Source of the DNA: Aphelenchoides besseyi
Lineage: Eukaryota > Nematoda > Chromadorea > Rhabditida > Aphelenchoididae
Length of the DNA: 64,000 bases
Assembly (NCBI GenBank): GCA_024699855.1
Contig: JAMPIQ010000002.1
Span: 9,424,001 to 9,488,000 of the forward strand
Direction: 5' to 3'
This document shows positions 38,386 through 49,124 of the stretch, piece by piece. A program made the position numbers and the translations under genes. Under the pieces are notes generated by a model, which searched no databases, was not told the DNA's origin, and was given only the letters and a program-made list of their open reading frames with translations. The stretch's first letter is position 1. Each line of letters begins with the position of its first letter.

Positions 38386-40755
38386 TCATACGATAATTGA
38401 CGTTTGTCTGCTGTCTTTCCAGCAAAAAACCCGTTCAACTGGAGCTTTGAATTCGTCGAAAAGGTCAATGAGCGTTGGCTGAAGTTGATGGTCAGCTAAA
38501 TTCCAAACGGCCAAAAATTGTTGGTCATAAATTACATATAAGAGTTGTGCGTGACTATAATTGTTTGTTAATTGGAATAGTTGTTTTTGTACCTCAATGA
38601 CCACGCAATGTCCGAAATTTCTTTGGGGCGTTTCCGTTCTGTCATTTGAATTGATCGTGTTGTCAACGGAACATTCTGATGGATATTATAGATTAAAAGC
38701 ATGCCATCAGATGTTCCAGCCTGAAGTTTCGTTTAATCAATTTCCTTGGTTGTTAGCTTACGGCAAAGAAGTCCGCTTCGAATGGCGATGAGTGAACAGC
38801 CGTAATAGAAAGATGACGATTCCATTCATGTGGACCTGAATACTCTTACTTTCCGTGTATAGAAGACATTAGTACCCTCATTCAGGAAGTGGTGTCTAAG
38901 ACCTTCAACTCCACGGGCAATTCGAACCAAACCGCCTTGTTGCATTCCAACAAAAATATCCTTTGAGTTGAAAGCACTAACATGCATATTCAATGCTATC
39001 TGAGAGCCCGTTCTGAAACCTGGCAACGCTGAACATAAAATCACAGAAATTTTGGTCAATCGAACAGTCGAATTTGGTCGAAGTCCAAGATCAGAATCCA
39101 AGTGGGAGGTCGTTTGGGTTTCGCGCCCAACTGCCCATATAGTAACCATTCCGCCAGCATTCAACGATACAAACTGCTGCTGTTCCCTAAAACTGTTCTA
39201 TTTCATTGATCCCTCTAGAGACGCACCCAACGCTTTCGGTTTTTATCGAGCCAACTTGAACGATCTGCACATTCAACGTGGTCTTCATTCCAGCTCCTTT
39301 TTTTTCGACATATGAGTAGGTAGTATTGTAGGCAGGTTGGATGGTAATCAAACTGTCTGACAATCGTATCCATTTTGGGGGGCTCTCAAAAACTAAAGTT
39401 TCGCTCATATCCCATAGAACGCAGCTTCCATTTCGCTGAACTATTCGGTTGTAATCAATTCGTCTTCAACTCACCAATCCAGCAAAAACTAATTCTTTGG
39501 CATTCGATGTGCAACAAAAATCGGTAACTTCGTCGGTGGTAATTAAAACCCTAGAAACACTAGATAACATCCCACTTCTATCTTACCGTTTAGGTTTTGG
39601 ATCTTCAGAAAGCTCGTAGACAACGATTGCAGTTTGATTCACAAAGCGCTCTTCATCGGTCATTTTCAGGTAGAAGCCAAGCAAAATGATTGGAGTCGAT
39701 TTAACGATGACCGTAACTCCAATTGGTTTTGCTTCTGAACAAGAAGTTAATTTGGATATAAATTTGTATTATTACTGTTTTCAAATGGAGGCAATTGAAC
39801 AAATCCGTTGCTGAATGTAAAATTGGATCTCATTGGAAAATAGTATTCTTGTGTGTTTGGTTGGCTTGCCAATAACGAAGTGCATACCTTTAAAGATAAT
39901 AAGTCAACACATGATAGTTGGAAAACCTGTCCGATAAGATCAACAAATTGCAAAAACCGTTCAGTTTTTGCTGTACGATCCTGACTCGCTAACTGTGTTG
40001 GTGGATTCTTGTTTTCTTTGCGACACACATCATTTGGATATTGAGTACTGAAATCCGCTGTCTCACGTGGCGTGGTTTGAGTCCAATTAAACAAGTTGTC
40101 CTCATTTGTTTCCGTGTATCTCTAAAACAAATTAGAACAATCGATTGTGTTTGATGTCTGACCTGCTGTTTATCCCCTTGAGACATTAGATGCGAATAGA
40201 CGTCTACTCTTCGATTCGGATAAACATCAATAGAGGAAATGAATTCAGAAGTGAGAGAATCTTTTATCTCGTAAAATCTCGCTGCACCTTCTAACGCCGT
40301 TTCTGTATTCACTGCGGCTTTGTGGTCGAAGCGAAACGTTCGACTTGCTGAGGTTACTGGTCGTTGTTGTTGGTTATAAGACTAAGTAGAAAGTAAAAAA
40401 TCAGAATATGAAATTCACTTACATTTGGTAACGGAAGGCCTCCGATTTGGTGGGACTGAGCAACGCGACGAAGAATCATCGATTCCTCCATTTCATTTGT
40501 TGTCGGAATTGAAGTCTTTGTTTCTTCTGTTGAACGAGCCGTCGAGATGGGCGACGATACCACTTCGTAGTCGGCAACATCTTTTTGCACTGCAGCGGAT
40601 TCCGATTGACTGTCGTAGTCTTCGAATTCATCGTCGTAATCGTTTGCTTCGTAGAGCGTAGATTTAGGTGATGGAACTCGGGGTTTTGGAGCAGTTGGTA
40701 TTTTCGAACTTTTCTTCGCTTTCTCAATCACTTGTTTCTTTTTCTTGGACGACAT
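38386..40755 (-). CDS. DYNC2I1: dynein-2 intermediate chain (WDR60/DYNC2I1-like)
   Basis: Ten exons (40423-40755, 40163-40381, 39776-40121, 39587-39734, 39475-39550, 39227-39435, 38876-39186, 38762-38844, 38593-38720, 38386-38554) give 673 residues. The N-terminus is Lys-rich (SSKKKKQVIEKAKKSSK), then acidic (DYDDEFEDYDSQSE), as in WDR60. A central region (FYEIKDSLTSEF, NLFNWTQTTPRE) precedes a WD-repeat half with GSCVLWDM, GGMVTIWAV, DIFVGMQQGGLVRIA and FFAAGTSDGMLLIYNI. This protein is part of the retrograde intraflagellar-transport motor and would act in ciliated sensory neurons. It is shorter than the vertebrate protein, mainly in the N-terminal region. Joining exons 7 and 8 needs a 31-nt intron, the shortest in the window; without it the WD frame breaks. 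The gene is divergent from GUF1. Confidence 0.8.
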
Positions 40756-41129
40756 GTATGGTCGGGAATGACTGAATCAAAGCTCTTCGAACACTAGACA
40801 ATAATACAAGAATCGCTCAAAACAAAAGTTTTCAGCAAAAATAATCGACGTTGCTAAGCAACTTCTTTGGTTGAACTTTAAATTTCATGGGATATTGCCA
40901 CTTGAAATAAAAAGAACAGAATAAAATCTTATTGGTCTGTGGGTTTGCTTGTTCTTTTGAATGATCTGTTTGGTGGCGAAACTGCACGTCACCGTGGATT
41001 TGATCGAAAGACCTAAAAGAAGTTCGAGAGTATTTGGGAACGTTGGCAAATTTGGCGTTCTGTTCTACAAATTTTGAACAATTTTTGCCATCCCTCTGAA
41101 AACATTGTCAGTTTAATGGAAATAGATCG
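40756..41129. promoter_or_regulatory. bidirectional promoter between DYNC2I1 and GUF1
   Basis: The two genes start head to head with 374 bp between their ATGs, and no other frame fits here. Shared promoter function is inferred from spacing alone. Confidence 0.5.
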
Positions 41130-43363
41130 ATGAGTTATTTGCGATTATGTCGCAGAAGAGTTCCTGTCGCGAAGTTGTGCCGATTCTCGACCTCGAATCA
41201 TACTTTTGCAAGCTTTAAAGTTGCGGAGTTAGAGAACTTCCCACCTGGTTAGTTTCGTTTTTATTTCGACAATAACTTGAGATTTAGAGAAGATTCGAAA
41301 TTTTCTGATAAGCGCACATGTCGATCACGGTAAATCCACACTTGCTGATCGCATACTCCAACTGACGAATGTAATCAACCGAAAAGAACGTGCTCAATAT
41401 CTGGACAATCTTCAGGTACTTCGTTTTCTGAAGCGGTTATTGCATGTTCGTAGGTCGAAAGAGAACGAGGCATAACAGTTAAGGCGCAAACATGTGCTTT
41501 CATGCACAAAGGCCACTTGTTGAATCTAATCGACACCCCCGGACATTCCGACTTCAGCTTCGAAGTTTCTCGTTCTTTGGCTGCTTGTAATGGAATGGTA
41601 TTGCTAATTGCTGCAAATCAAGTGAGCGACGTTACCATCTAATTGACGTCGCTGTTCAGGGAGTACAAGCTCAAACGTTGGCTAATTTCTGGCTTGGCTT
41701 TGAAAACAATTTGGTTATGATACCCGTAATCAACAAAATCGACTTACCCGGCGCCGATGTTGAAGCAGTCACTCAACAGCTACAATCGCTATTTGGTTTT
41801 GATCGCAAAGAAATAATTCAGATATCCGCAAAAACAGGATTCAATGTCGAGACCGTGCTGGATGAAATCGTGGATCGGTAAATTTCGGTTGTTTTTATCA
41901 GTACTGTGGTTTTTAGAATACCACCTCCGTCTGTCGATGTTACACGACCATTTAAGGCGTTGATCTTCGATTCATGGTTCGATCATTTCCGAGGAGCCAT
42001 TGCCTTGATTCTGATTACCGAAGGTAGATTGAGGGTTGGACAAAAAATACAATCCTATCACAACAATATTCAATATGATGTGATGGAAATAGGAGTCAAG
42101 AGTCCCGAAATGATACCTGCTAAAGTATGTTGATTTGGTGCAACTAAAAAACCTGTTTCAGCATTTAAACGCTGGAGAAGTTGGCTACGTTATCTGCAAC
42201 ATGAAGACAACGACTGAAGCGCAAGCAGGAGAAACGCTGTTTGACGGAACTTTGAAACGCGATGAAGTCACTCCATTTCCTGGTTTCAAATCCACGAAAC
42301 CTTCCGTGTATGCCGGTTTCTTCCCGTTGAACATATCGGATTATGCTGAAATGAAACAGGCGCTGGAACGGTTGGTGTTGAACGATCCTGCCGTTGTTTT
42401 AAGACCTGATTCAAGCAGTTTTCTTGGGTTGGGCTGGAAAATCGGATTTCTAGGTTTGGACTTTAAATGAGCGATACAATCAAGATCTACTTCTTAGGAA
42501 TGCTTCACATGGATGTTTTTGCTCAGAGATTGGAACAGGAATACGGAGCTAATTTGATCGTGACGGCTCCAAGCGTCGAATATTACTGCAAGATCATTGA
42601 CAACAGCACAATCCAGAAGAAACGTTACAACGGACAATCGGAAGTGCGATTTTCGGATCCGGCTAACTTCCCTGCCCTTCAGGATGTTGAAGCATTCTAC
42701 GAACCGATGATCACGTTGACTGTTATAACAAAAAACGAGCTTCTCAGCGCAGTCAATTCCTTGTGCTCAGCAGCCCGTGGTGAACGTGGAGATGTGAGTT
42801 CGATCAGTGAATCACGACTGCTAATCAAATGGAGGCTACCGTTGGCGGAAGTGGCTTGCGGATTTTTCGATCAACTTAAAAAAGCAACCAGCGGCTATGT
42901 TTCATTTGATTACGAACACAGCGGATATCAAGAAGTCGATTTGGTTCTCATCAACATTTTGGTGAACGATCGGCGGATCAGCGAGTTTTCTTCGATTTGT
43001 CCTGTTTCCCGAATGCGACAAAAAGCAAAAACTTTAGTTCAAAAACTCCAAGAGGTACTTGATTGGCCAAGACGACACGTTAATCTGAACTTCCAGTTGA
43101 TTCCTCGACAACAATACGAAATTCGCATAAAAGCAACAGCCGGCGAATCAACAAAAGCGATCTCTCAAGGAGTTATTCGAGCTTATAAAAAGGATTTCAG
43201 TGGACTGCTCAAAGGCAACTTTGGCGGTGGTGGTATGGAACGTTTAAATAAGAAATTGGGTCATCAACGAAAAGGAAAAGAAGAGTTGAAAGCAATTGGA
43301 AACATTCAAATTCCGAAGGAAGTCTTCTTGAACGTTGTTCGAGATGCGCAATTCGAAGATTAA
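41130..43363 (+). CDS. GUF1: mitochondrial translation elongation factor 4 (GUF1/LepA)
   Basis: Seven exons (41130-41247, 41288-41415, 41454-41621, 41660-41877, 41917-42124, 42162-42453, 42498-43363) encode 665 residues, the normal length for GUF1. A basic, Ser-rich presequence ([20 protein letters not shown]) suggests mitochondrial import. The GTPase motifs are complete: G1 [13 protein letters not shown], the switch region [12 protein letters not shown]3 DTPGHSDF, G4 NKIDLPGAD. LepA-specific features follow: [18 protein letters not shown], the G'-less architecture, and the conserved C-terminal segment [13 protein letters not shown] and IGNIQIPKE. The factor acts on mitochondrial ribosomes to promote back-translocation or rescue of stalled elongation. 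All six introns are short; the last one holds an in-frame stop if unspliced. Confidence 0.97.
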
Positions 43364-43396
43364 TCGTTTAATAGGTTGCTATTTCTTTTTGTTATA

Positions 43397-43402
43397 ATAA
43401 AC
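43397..43402 (+). terminator. polyadenylation signal of GUF1
   Basis: AATAAA 34 nt after the GUF1 stop codon, in AT-rich sequence. Assigned by position only. Confidence 0.5.
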
Positions 43403-43422
43403 GTAAAATTCTTATACTAATG

Positions 43423-43638
43423 TTAACAAGCTTTCGTTCCAAGTTTTTTGCACATCCAAATGTAATTATATGGTTTGTTGCTACGCATTTTGGAACAGTG
43501 AAGGTCAGACCCTTCAACTTTAGGCGACTGTTGGCTTGAGTTTTTTTCACACGACAATTGGCGATTTGAAATCGAAAACCTAGTGGTCGAAGCAAACGAG
43601 TTGGTGGTCAACAAAGGTTTCGAGTTCAAAAAGCTCAT
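43423..43638 (-). CDS. small ORF, possibly a mitochondrial-targeted protein
   Basis: 71 codons from ATG 43638 (MSFLNSKPLLTTNSFASTTR) to TAA. The N-terminus is Ser/Thr/Arg-rich without acidic residues, like a mitochondrial presequence, and the C-terminal half is basic with three Cys (MCKKLGTKAC). A 47-nt segment could also be spliced out, but that is not required. There is no family match. The gene would converge with GUF1, about 60 bp away. Confidence 0.3.
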   Translation of the reverse strand: MSFLNSKPLLTTNSFASTTRFSISNRQLSCEKNSSQQSPKVEGSDLHCSKMRSNKPYNYIWMCKKLGTKAC

Positions 43639-44314
43639 GTTTTCAAAAAGAAAATTATGCTATTCAGCTGTTCATTAAGTTTCCAGACTCGAACTAATAG
43701 TCGAACATTGCCAACCCGTAAAAAGCGTGTTTTGTGACGATAGAGTACGTCATAGCAATGGTGAGCGCGTTTAAATGAACGCGACAAAGTATTGCTGCAC
43801 GACGATCATCCATTTTTCGTCCTTCAGTCTCCGCTCGTCGTACACTCTCGGCTGCCCACACACAACTTCGCCACGTCCCACCGAAAAGCGCGTTTGTTTT
43901 GCAAAATGGGAAAGACCGCTGGCAAATGTGGTTTCTTGTATATGTTGTTGATAGCAGTTACACAAACCAGATGTTTCTCTTGATTTTCCACGAGTTTCCG
44001 TTATCAAATTTGGCTCAAAAATGTTTGCAGTCTTTCAACTACTCGGAATCTTCTTCTCGAGTTGGAGAGTTTCCATTTCGTTTTCGATTTGTTTACAATG
44101 AAGTTGCCAAGATTCCGGGGACTTATTTCCACTTTGTGAAAGAGAAATTCAGTGAGCGGTTAACGGTCTGTAAACCATCGACTTTCTATTTGTTCGTTTA
44201 CACAAAACCTCCGTTTTCTTCACACAAAAAACTTGTGCGAGAGTCGAACTCTCTCGTGTACATTATTCGGACATCCATGTAATTTCGTTTCTAGCTTCCT
44301 TCTCACCAACGAAC
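43639..44314. other. upstream region of CLINT1-like gene
   Basis: A 127-codon plus-strand frame at 43899-44282 (containing FRFVYNEVAKIPGTYFHFVK) ends just before the CLINT1 ATG. It has no splice link to it and no recognised domain. I regard it as doubtful. Confidence 0.35.
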
Positions 44315-46030
44315 ATGTCGGATTTGTTCAGCGGTTTTGCCAATTTCACGAAACAAGTTCAAAGCACACTAAATAGCTATGAAGTGCGAAAGTTTGGTGA
44401 TAAAGTGTAGGTGTAATTCTAAACTTTTTTTAAAATAAAAATTCTCAATTCTAGTCAGGGTTATGTGCTCAACTTTACGGAGGTCGAATTGAAGGTTCGC
44501 GAAGCAACGAACGAAGATCCGTGGGGTCCAACTGGACCACAACAACAGGAAATAGCTCAACTCACATTCCAATACGATGCGTTCCCCGAGATTATGAGTA
44601 TGCTATGGAAGAGAATGCTACAAGATAATCGGGTTGCATGGCGACGGGTCTACAAGTCTTTGATTTTGTTAAATGGATTGCTTAAATCCGGTAGCGAACG
44701 AGTGATTTCGAATGCTCGTGATCGTTTGTTCGAATTACGTGCTCTCGAAAGCTACTCGTGTATTGACGAACGGGGGCGAGATCAAGGCGTTAACAGTAGG
44801 CGACAGTTGCTTTATAAATCTTACTGATTTTTAGTTCGTCATCGAGTGAAGCAGATCATCGAGTTGCTTCAAGACGAAGAGCTATTGATGGAGGAACGTC
44901 GTAAAACAAAAACCGAGAACAAAGAGAAATATCAGGGCTTTTCGAAGGAGGACATGATGATGAGAGGAGGTAGAAGAAATTTTAATCCTGCGATTAATTT
45001 TTTATACTTTTAGGCAGCAGTAAGATGTCGAGCTTCGACAGTTGGAATGATAAAAAGTTTAATAGTCGAAAATACGATGATTTCGAGTTGCCGTAAGTTA
45101 CATTGCAGTTATTATGTTTTCATTTGCATTCAGAGAACCACGTGGTCGAGAGGTAAACTCCTTTGACTTTGACAACAGTCGTAATCGCAGTTCTTCGCCG
45201 GAACTCGGAATTCCAGACGTATGTTACTCGAACTATCAATTGGATATGAGAACTATTTTTAGCATGGACAATATCGAAAACAAGACGACGACGAGTTCGG
45301 GGAATTTGCTGACGCCCGAACAAGTCCATCCGAACGTCCATCAAATGCAAAATCACAGACGACTGCTGCTGAGCCCGATCTTTTTGGAGGATTTGCTTCT
45401 TCAAACTCAACCGATTTCTCAAATTCTCGTTTACCCAAACCACCATCGTGTCCAAGTAGTCCGGTTGGTGCTTTGAACTTGTCAATCAAAACTCCACCAG
45501 CCAGTAATCTTGAAGCCACGCTGTTTGATTTGGATTCCGCGCCCATTTCCTCGTCGACATCCAATTCGGTACAAAATAATAACCACGAGTTCGACTTCTT
45601 TGGCTCATCTACTCAACCGCTCTCGAATTCGAATGCTGCAAACGAAATCGATTTGTTCGGAAACTTTAATTCCAATTCAACTGCTCCGATCAATTCAACG
45701 AATACGACTAGTGCGACGTATGTACTGTTGACATTTCTTTTATAAGCTATTTGAATACTCATGTCTTACTCTCTTACTAGTTCATTTTCGTGTTTTAGTA
45801 ACAACTCAACGGATTTGGATAACATCTTTGGCAGCTTGAATTCCACTCCAGGCGTTCCACAAAACAATTTTCCGAACAATATGTCCGGCTGGGGCCAGTT
45901 ATCAACGCCAACTCCTCTTCCAGTTTCTACCACCAATCCAAACGCCGCGAAAACGGAACAGAAACCAAAAGTCGGTGATGAATGGTCATTCATGGAAAAA
46001 CAGTTCGTTTTACAAGCTGGTGATTCTTGA
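44315..46030 (+). CDS. CLINT1: epsin-related clathrin adaptor (epsinR/enthoprotin, CLINT1-like)
   Basis: Seven exons (44315-44406, 44455-44795, 44835-44969, 45014-45092, 45134-45218, 45263-45717, 45799-46030) encode 472 residues. Residues 20-165 are an ENTH domain: ELKVREATNEDPWGPTG, FPEIMSMLWKRMLQDN, WRRVYKSLILLNGLLKSGSE and DQGVNIRHRVKQIIELL. This is closer to epsinR than to plasma-membrane epsins. The rest is disordered and rich in Asn, Ser and Pro, with acidic Phe motifs (DEFGEFADA, EFDFFGSS, EIDLFGNF, LDNIFGSL) that would bind clathrin and the AP-1 or GGA ear. The protein should work at the trans-Golgi network and endosomes. The C-terminus is uncertain: a final intron from about 46015 could replace the last residues with a different short tail ending near 46120. 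Confidence 0.9.
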
Positions 46031-46540
46031 CTATTTATTGTGTTTAGATTGGACGGTTTAGTTTTGGGCAACAAACAAAAACCGCCACCTTCGATGAACG
46101 AACTTCGTACGCGGCAAATTTGAAACGATTTTTCACGTTTTTTCATTTTTTCTCTCAAATTTAGTCCAATGAAAACATATAGTCATTTCTAACTTATCTG
46201 CTATACCCGCACATTGAGCACTCACTAATCATATCACTCTTTTTGTTATTGACAATATCACGATTTTCTATCAAATGGGTAGTTTATTGTTATTCTAGTG
46301 TTAAAGTCTTTTCAAACCGAGACTACCAGTTTATCTACGTATATCGACTGCCAGAAGGCGTAGATATAAAATCGAATACAGTCGGGTGCATCTTTCGCAA
46401 ATTCCAAATCAGTCATCTTCATATTCTTTTGATTCATTTCTACAACCACAAATCCCGAGTCATCTTATTTCTAATTGTTTTATTGACTGATTTAACCGAT
46501 TCCGAGATCAATCATTTCGTAACGTGAGGATTATGAAAGT
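46031..46540. other. convergent 3' flanks of CLINT1 and the GT92 gene
   Basis: No supported gene. A 94-codon hydrophobic plus-strand frame at 46243-46527 has no domain or splice support. Confidence 0.4.
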
Positions 46541-46700
46541 TTACGGCAAATAAAAATGATTACCCTTAATATACTTTGGTATTGGAGCTTCACAATTCGG
46601 TTCACTGTTCACGTAATGACTGCGTCTTAACACAATGGTAAAATCGCCATCCGAATACGCAAACTCGTATTCACCAGACGTCGCAATACAACTTATGTCT
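46541..46700 (-). CDS. probable extra C-terminal exon of the GT92 gene
   Basis: After an acceptor TGATTGCAG (46701-46709) a 53-codon frame reads SCIATSGEYEFAYSDGDFTI and ends FYLP at TAA 46541-46543. It looks coding and has no Met of its own. It lies directly below the GT92 3' exon. A phase-2 donor in that exon (AA|GTTGAG near 46775) would join it in frame, replacing the last 20 residues. Which C-terminus is used cannot be settled by eye. Confidence 0.35.
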
Positions 46701-46715
46701 CTGCAATCAGTATCG

Positions 46716-48486
46716 TCAATAACGAAACCACGAAAAACTAAACAACCTCACAACTCGAGAATAACAAACATGTGGAGTCATACAACGAGATACACTCAAC
46801 TTGAAATGCTCTTGGGTTATCAGCATAACACAACGATCAAAATCTTCGAACGATTCGGTGTTCAGTTTTGGAAGCGTGATATTCGAGATGCCAACAAACA
46901 CGTTGCTCAATCGCTCACTCCACTGCCTGTCCAAATTCTCGACCAATGTGCTCATATTAATTCGCCATTCGTGTAACGCAGCGGTTTTATAGGAATGACG
47001 TAAATGATAGAAATGAGCTCGACCGCACGGTACTCGAGTTTGTACGTATCCCATTCGATGGATTCCTGTTTCATGCATATTCACAGAATCAACGCGACCT
47101 ATCGTTTAAACTTCATTGTTTCCAATTCGTATTTCTTGGACTTACTTGCATTCACTACAACACGGGTTTTCATTCGCCACACATGACAACTTTGTTTCCA
47201 TTTTGTGTTGTAAAAGAACTGGAAATTAAAGTCACTTAACGTATTTTTCTTGGGATCTTGATGTGCGGGGATAAACTGAACGTCACGATGCTCAAAAATG
47301 AGCGATCCAGACTGAGGGTGTTCAGCGAAAAGTGACTATAAAATGTATCGAATCAGAAAACTTCAAAGTTTGCTTACTTCTAACAACTCGACATTGGCTG
47401 TTGGATGTACTTTTAGTGGATCGGCAGGAATAAGCATATCGTCAATATCCGTGAAAGCCACAAGCTCTATAAATGCCCATCTTAACCACCAGTATTCTTT
47501 TCTTACCAGCGAATGGCTTAGCAAAATGCAAGCAGTTTACATGTGACTCTTCGATACCTCGTGATAAAACAAGACCGTTTGGATTGATATCCGATAAGAC
47601 CGGCCACTTTGGCCAATCACGTAAAATTACGATGCCTGAATTCGATAAATCGGGTGATAGTCGTTGGAGTTTTCTTTGGGAAAGTCGAACGATGAAAAAT
47701 GATTACCTTTTGCTTCATACGCCCGAAGTATTAGCATCACATCACTGGACGCCGACTGTACTGGAAATATCAGTTTGGTGGCTCCCAATGCTAACCAGGT
47801 CTCAATTCCCGTTACCATAATTTGCCATTCGGTATAAATGTACAGCGGAGCTACGCAAACAACCAACTTCTCTTTCCGTTGAAAACGTAACGGCGCTTCA
47901 ATGTCAATGTGCATCAACTGATCTGCTTTGGCATTTGGGTTTGTGGTTATTCTTCAGCGAATTTTTAAAAAGAAAACTAGATTTAACCAACTGAATCTGA
48001 TCGATTGCCGACGATGCGATTTCACATTCGGCCAAGAAACCACCCCACGAACAAACGTCACTGGCAGCACGTTTTGCTTTTGAAATACTCTCGATTAAAG
48101 CAGTGGAAACAAGTTTTCGACCGTTCGAGTCTGTACTATGACAATACAATTCGTGCGTATCTTTGGTGTGTCCAATAAATTGCATGACCTATAAAATGGT
48201 ACACTTCATTAAGAACCAGGAAACTTACCACATAAGCTCCGTTTACATTTTGTTCTTCTGGTGGTCGATGAAATACCCCGACAACAATCGGTCGACGGCC
48301 AATTGATTTGATTATCAGACTGTCACCCAAATTCTTCAATGCCCACAAGTTTGTTGTTCGGTAATAAAATGAAAAGGCTCCAGCTAAGGCACAAACAATG
48401 ACAACAAAACGAAATAGGAAGTGTGCAATCTGAACTATGTTGCAACGTAATCGAACTTGTCCTCCCAAAGTAGTTGCTTTGAACAT
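46716..48486 (-). CDS. family 92 glycosyltransferase (GT92/DUF23), type II membrane protein
   Basis: Seven exons (48229-48486, 47992-48188, 47707-47951, 47507-47635, 47378-47466, 47146-47335, 46716-47098) give 496 residues. The N-terminus has a short cytoplasmic tail and signal anchor (FRFVVIVCALAGAFSFYY). The catalytic region shows GT92 features: LVVCVAPLYIYTEWQ, GIETWLALGATKLIF, the acidic metal-binding FTDIDDMLIP, SGSLIFEHRDVQF, VNMHETGIHR and a late FYHLRHSY. Members are galactosyltransferases that add beta-1,4-galactose to core fucose on N-glycans (GALT-1 in C. elegans). The family is greatly expanded in nematodes, which supports the assignment of the genome. It would act in the Golgi. 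The last exon may instead splice to a further exon at 46541-46700. Confidence 0.88.
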
Positions 48487-48506
48487 CGTTAGCTGTTATC
48501 GAGGCC

Positions 48507-48688
48507 TTAGTTTTTTTGGAAACGTTGAAAGATCAAATTGAATTTGGCATTATTGTCGGAGAGCAAACGCGTAAGTTGTGTTTCAGTTACGGCGCTATTC
48601 TTCGTGACCCAAATTTTAAGGTCTGATAAATCTCCGTCGTTTACCTCCGCGTCTGAGACTTCTAGCAAAACGTTTTGGAAAGTTTTTG
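48507..48688 (-). CDS. possible last exon of an unidentified gene upstream of GT92
   Basis: A 60-codon frame after an acceptor TTATTAG reads KTFQNVLLEVSDAEVNDGDL then SDLKIWVTKNSAVTETQLTR and ends LIFQRFQKN at TAA. The stop lies 20 nt before the GT92 start codon on the same strand. A tiny exon (about 48768-48797) would join in phase upstream. The opposite strand is also partly open here, so this could be a shadow. The family is unknown. Confidence 0.3.
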
Positions 48689-48813
48689 CTAATAAAGACT
48701 ACTAATCGACATCCTCTGAATTCTGATACAAAGTGACTTTTGCCAAAAACTTCTCAATCCTTACAATCAACACCAGTATGTAGGTCGAAAAACTATGAAC
48801 TACGTTTACACAA

Positions 48814-49124
48814 ATGGAAGTAAGATCATGTAATGAGAACAACTTGGTGACTTGTATCGATTATGTAAGTAATTGTAATTTTACGTAATCACTGATATTA
48901 CGTGTGAAATCGACCCAAAATCCGTCAACAAGAATACCAGAGATTTTCAGCGAGAGTTAGTCGACGGACATTCTGGAATCGAGATAAACGGTGCAGATAT
49001 GCGAAAACTTGTTCGAGCACTCACAAAAAACACTAAGGAAGAGTGCCTCAATTTTTGGCGTCAGGATCTGCGCGCCGTTTTCGAAGCTACGACATCAGTT
49101 GGATTATTGAGGAAGTTAGAATGA
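48814..49124 (+). CDS. 75-residue-class micro-gene overlapping the ZP gene start
   Basis: Exons 48814-48864 (ATG, MEVRSCNENNLVTCIDY) and 48951-49124 join in phase 0 across an 86-nt intron with a strong donor (TAT|GTAAGT) and acceptor (ATTTTCAG). The product has 74 residues and is helical and charged (GADMRKLVRALTKNTKEE, FWRQDLRAVFEATT). Its TGA overlaps the ATG of the next gene as ATGA. No signal peptide or domain is seen. It is either a tiny independent gene, a dicistronic partner of the ZP gene, or an upstream exon with a chance stop. The 3' exon alone is convincingly coding in codon usage; the 5' exon is less sure. Confidence 0.45.
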
